DNA from: Nemertoderma westbladi | Lineage: Eukaryota; Xenacoelomorpha; Nemertodermatida; Nemertodermatidae | Direction of reading: 5' to 3' | Assembly (NCBI GenBank): GCA_032718475.1 | Contig: JAUCBJ010006199.1 | Location: 1 to 64,000, forward strand | DNA: 64,000 nt | Part shown: one piece after another, positions 60,261 through 64,000 of the stretch | How the letters are laid out: each line of letters begins with the position of its first letter | Position numbering within the stretch: the first letter of the stretch is position 1 | The notes under the pieces: model-generated | Databases searched by the model: none | Seen by the model: the letters and a program-made list of their open reading frames with translations, nothing else | Told to the model about the DNA's origin: nothing | Translations under genes and position numbers: made by a program

Positions 60261-60505
60261 TCCCACATTGGCGTAGTGGTTAAATCCGTTGCATTGAATT
60301 CACATATCTCCGGAGATCGATCCACGCATGGGGGATCCACGTACGAATGATTAACTGGGACAAGCAAGGAAGACAGATGCCAGGCCGCATGAGAACCAGT
60401 TTCCTCTGAGGAGTTTAGTTCTGGGGGGACCGCAATGGAAAAAGTTGTCAAACTTTGTGCGTAATCCCTCGGCCTAGCGGCCGATGAAAACTTTACTTAA
60501 CTTTT
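60261..60505 (+). mobile_element. tRNA-derived SINE
   Basis: The head has box A TGGCGTAGTGGTTAAATCCG and box B GGAGATCGATCC at tRNA spacing. A body of about 170 bp follows, with a palindromic CGGCCTAGCGGCCG and the tail GATGAAAACTTTAC. Not a functional tRNA: arms do not close and there is no proper anticodon arm. Family not identified. Confidence 0.72.
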
Positions 60506-61718
60506 ATACTAGCGTGTGGTGAGGTGCTATTGTCCTTTGTATTGTATTGTAGTAGGCTAGATGCGCATTGTAATGTTATTGAATATATACTACTACACAC
60601 GGCGTGCTTTGTAGTTGTAGTCTAGAACTATAAGAGAAACATCTCCCGTGTCATAAAACCGCCTGCGCTCTACCTGCAACACCACTTCTGACTTCAGCAC
60701 TTAGAACTTGCGAATGTCACGATTGGAATCATACCTACAATTTGTCTGTTTGTTGTTGTTGGACAGTTCAGCAGTCAGCAGTTTACTTTAGTACTGTAGT
60801 AGGCCTAGCTGCCTAGCCTACTCCATACTCCATGCATCTGCTGCATCTGCCTGCAGCTGTGCAGTACCAGTACCAGAGTAGCCTACCTGCCTACTGCTAC
60901 TGCTACCTGGCTACTGCTACTGTACTGTCAGACTGTAGTCAGTAGTAGTCAGGTCAGCAGGTAGTCTGGCAGTCTGGCTGTCTGGTAGTGCTAGTGCTAG
61001 TGCAGAAATGGCCGGTCAGCCGGTGGGCAGGTGGGGTGGGCCCCTGTCAGCCTTTCCCCTGGTCGAGAAAACCCTAAAACTGAAACTGTCATGCAACCCC
61101 AGACCCCAGTAACCCTCCACTCTCTGACTCTGACTGTCTGACCCTAATGCAGTAATGCCTAACTGCAGAACTGCTAACGATAACCTGATAACCATAACCA
61201 TCAAACAATACAAGACTGATACAGATACAACCCTACTGCCCTAAGTCCAGAAGTCATAGGCATACAGGCAGACAGGCATACAGCACCGGTGACCGGTCTG
61301 CCGGTAGCCTAATATAAAAAATTCCGCTAAATTTTCTTAGATTATGACTTCCGGTACCTCAGCGCGAACTTACCTTCCTGTCTTCTGATCTTCTTTCTGT
61401 CTTTTTCACTGTCCTTCACCTTTGACTCTCAGACTAGGCCTAGGCCTATACGAATACCGGTACCCTGGCTGCCTGGTAGGCCTATCGTTCAGTCGTTGTA
61501 GTCCAGTACCGGTACTGCAGTAGTTCTGTCTGCCTGTAGTCTCGACTCGACGTCAGCGTCGTGGTTTGATCTATATCAGTATATCCCTGCCCTGTATCCA
61601 GATATCTGATATCCTTCTGTCCTTCCTTGGACCTATACCAGTATACTACAGTCAGACAGTCTGACAATCAGACAGTAGGTATTACTGTACTACAGTTGAC
61701 AGTACGGTACTATGACAT
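60506..61718. other. Low-complexity GC-richer spacer
   Basis: Dominated by imperfect CTACTG, CAGTAC, TAGGCCTA and ACCGGT repeats (60780-61010; 61260-61530). No gene supported. Confidence 0.4.
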
Positions 61719-62391
61719 CGTAATTTTTTCACATCAATAGAAAGCTTGCGTTGAAAGGATTCCAAATATTATGTAGCAATATCTGAATTTCATTGAGAAA
61801 CAGCTGAGAAATAGGCGTTCAAAGACTGCAAGAATTATTGTTCGCTGCAGGCCATTTATTCTATTTAATAAATACACAAAATTCTACAACGTGTTATTTA
61901 TTTTATGAGTTGGTAGGCAACAGCGGTATGCCTATACAATATCTATATTGCCTAGCTAATCATACATAAACAAATTGTTCCAGAATATTGTGTATTTATT
62001 AAATAGAATAAATGGCCTGCAGTGAACAATAATTCTTGCAATCTTTGAATGCCTATATCTCAGCTGTTTCTCAACGAAATTCAGATATTGCTACATATTT
62101 GGAATCCTTGCAGCGCAAGCTTTCTATTGATGTGAAAAAATTACGACTAAAGTGAAGAATGGCAATGATACAGAGGGTGCGATTTCGCAAAAGACACTTT
62201 TTTAAAACGCTTATAAATAAAATTTAAAGGCGAAATCGAAAATTCCGGCTTCATGGTAACAACCACGGTGAGTTGAACTAGTTGTGTTTAAAATTTCAGG
62301 CAATATGATAAAGATTTGTAGAAACATTTGGGGGGGGGGGGGGGTCCGTGTCATCAGAAAATGACACTATATTACGGGTCATGGTGTATAT
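61719..62391. mobile_element. Fold-back element D, left end truncated
   Basis: Arms 61719-61880 and 61980-62391 are inverted copies with the TTTAATAAATACACAA palindrome at the centre. The right arm is complete, with a 15-base G run (62330-62344) and terminus ATTACGGGTCATGGTGTAT, nearly identical to the right end of fold-back A. The left arm stops before the C run. Confidence 0.78.
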
Positions 62392-64000
62392 ACTGTAGAT
62401 AAATTATTATTATATATTATTTTATTAAAAATTATTTTTCACCTTGGAAGCATTATTACTATGGGTATACAGATACAGAATAACCTTATAAGTCTCTCTC
62501 ACTCTGTGACTGAGTCCCGCTCTGTGATTGGGGTGACTTCAACTACTGTACTCCATACTGCCATATACATAATGTTATCCAAATTGTAACAATTGTATCC
62601 TAATTGTTTCGAATGCGAGAGATTTACTTTGGCATTATTCAAAGGTTAGGTTTGATTTTGATATGTCAACAATAATACCGGTACTACAGTATACATGAAG
62701 GAAGGAAGACCTCCAGTGACATGAACAGGTGGAATGCGGTACAAAAACAAAGATATCCCGATGTCAATAATTCAATTAAGTCATATATTTCATTCCCCAT
62801 TTTTAAACCACACTTTATGTCTGGCTTCAAAGAAACATTGCTAAGATTAACTTAAAAGAAATATTTGATTTATAGATAGGATCTCAGACATGGACATAGG
62901 GATGATAATATTGTTTCAAATGTTTAATATTTTAGGGTATAAGAAAGCTAATGCTTATGGAACCCGTTATTATTACAGTAATACCGGTAGGAATTTAAGT
63001 ATTGCGACCAATACCGATCATATTATAAAACAATGACAAAAACATATAAAACAATTGAAACATATAAAAACACAAGGCGTGATAATTAAATAGTTGAAAT
63101 AAATTAGTGTTCTTAATAAAAAAAGGTTTCTAATAAAATTACAATATACACAGAAAATTTCACAACAGTCGATAAAATCAGGTATGCACACTAAAAATTA
63201 CAAATATACACTAAAAATTACATATATATATAATATACTGTATAACAGACTATAAAATCTCGCATATACACTAAAAACAGTAAAACGTGATGACTTCAAT
63301 CCAGGACCGAGGTTTTACTATATGTGAGTCCGATTTTGCATAATTTCGAAGTTTGCGTCTTTTCTGTCTGGCTTTGAATTCCATCTCCCGCCCCATGTGG
63401 ACATACTGTATCTCTATATCAAAGTAATAGCGAGTTTCCCCAAATCGGAATGATTTCCGTAAAATAACTTTGGGTGCCTAGTGTGATGAAAACACTACAG
63501 TACTGTAGTAGTAAGTAGTAGAGGCCGGGAAGATTTATCTTCTAGTGGTTTCCCAGTCGGGTAATGCTGCTGTAAGCAAGTTTCTCGTTAAGAGCATTGA
63601 ATAGGAACCTTACGTCATCACCCCGGTGACAGGTACAGTAGAATTAAAGTTCAAATTGCATCTGTTTACAGCTCTTGTAATCGACACGACACGGATAAAT
63701 CCTGTTGTAATTGTGTGTAGGATTTAAACTTCTAATGCACTTGTTCGTAGAGCTGAACAAAAACCACATCTTTATCTTTAGATAACTCGATCGGAACTGT
63801 ACAGTAGTAATCTCTGTCCACACTGTTGTGCAGACGTCGACACTAGCACTAGCATGGACAAATTGTTTACTGTAGTACTGTAGTAATTGGTGTTGCTTTT
63901 AGCTTTTGCTTTAGCTTTTGAACGTTTGTCTCAGACCGACTGTCTATTTGTGGAGCGGTTCGGGTTCTTTATTATTCAGAATCCATCAGGAACCATATGC
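62392..64000. other. AT-rich end of the window
   Basis: No supported gene. Near 63140-63260 ACACTAAAAATTACA-type text is repeated about three times; 63830-63900 is TACTGTAGTAC-rich. Confidence 0.35.

Noticed and set aside
60261-60335. A functional tRNA gene
   Set aside because: Boxes A and B are present, but the acceptor and anticodon arms do not pair and a SINE-like body follows.

Overview
The window is animal nuclear DNA, most likely from a marine invertebrate. It carries exocyst, ENGase, SRSF10-type and ELAV-type genes, spliceosomal introns, a Ty3/Gypsy retrotransposon, and Merlin-, Harbinger- and hAT-type DNA transposons. Host DNA is AT-rich, gene-poor and crowded with fold-back elements, minisatellites and long poly(G)/poly(C) runs. 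I cannot name the species. The frequent TAGGCCTA and TACCGGTA words remind me of some deuterostome genomes, but that is only an impression.

Layout. 0.2-2.5 kb: intronless exocyst subunit gene (EXOC3/Sec6, minus). 3.9-11.2 kb: a decayed, unrecognised plus-strand gene, split first by a 5'-truncated non-LTR retrotransposon (14-bp target duplication) and then by a 4.3-kb GC-rich Gypsy element with apparently identical 199-bp LTRs (minus). 11.6-13.1 kb: a complete-looking Merlin transposon with a 9-bp target duplication; three histone-mRNA-type 3' stem-loops follow its transposase stop codon. 15.5-27.1 kb: an 11.6-kb array of a 38-bp repeat. 27.7-33.7 kb: an SRSF10-like SR-protein gene (minus) with three recognisable exons. 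One intron is a U12-type AT-AC intron holding a 2-kb 13-bp array. The other is almost entirely a 50/62-bp minisatellite whose unit is a copy of the gene's own exon-intron junction, giving roughly 37 tandem 5' splice sites. 35.5-37.0 kb: intronless cytosolic ENGase gene (minus). 37.6-57 kb: mainly fold-back elements and MITEs, including a 21-bp array open in many frames and an alpha-tubulin C-terminal coding fragment inside a fold-back. 58.4-59.6 kb: intronless ELAV-like RNA-binding protein gene (minus). 60-64 kb: a tRNA-derived SINE, another fold-back and low-complexity DNA.

The host genes do not form an operon or pathway: vesicle tethering, free N-glycan turnover, splicing regulation and mRNA binding. 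The strongest leads are the donor-site minisatellite in the SRSF10-like gene, the histone-type stem-loops on the Merlin transposase, the AT-AC intron, the captured tubulin tail, and the repeated placement of poly(G) runs just inside fold-back termini. All reading was by eye; copy numbers and distant homologies are approximate.
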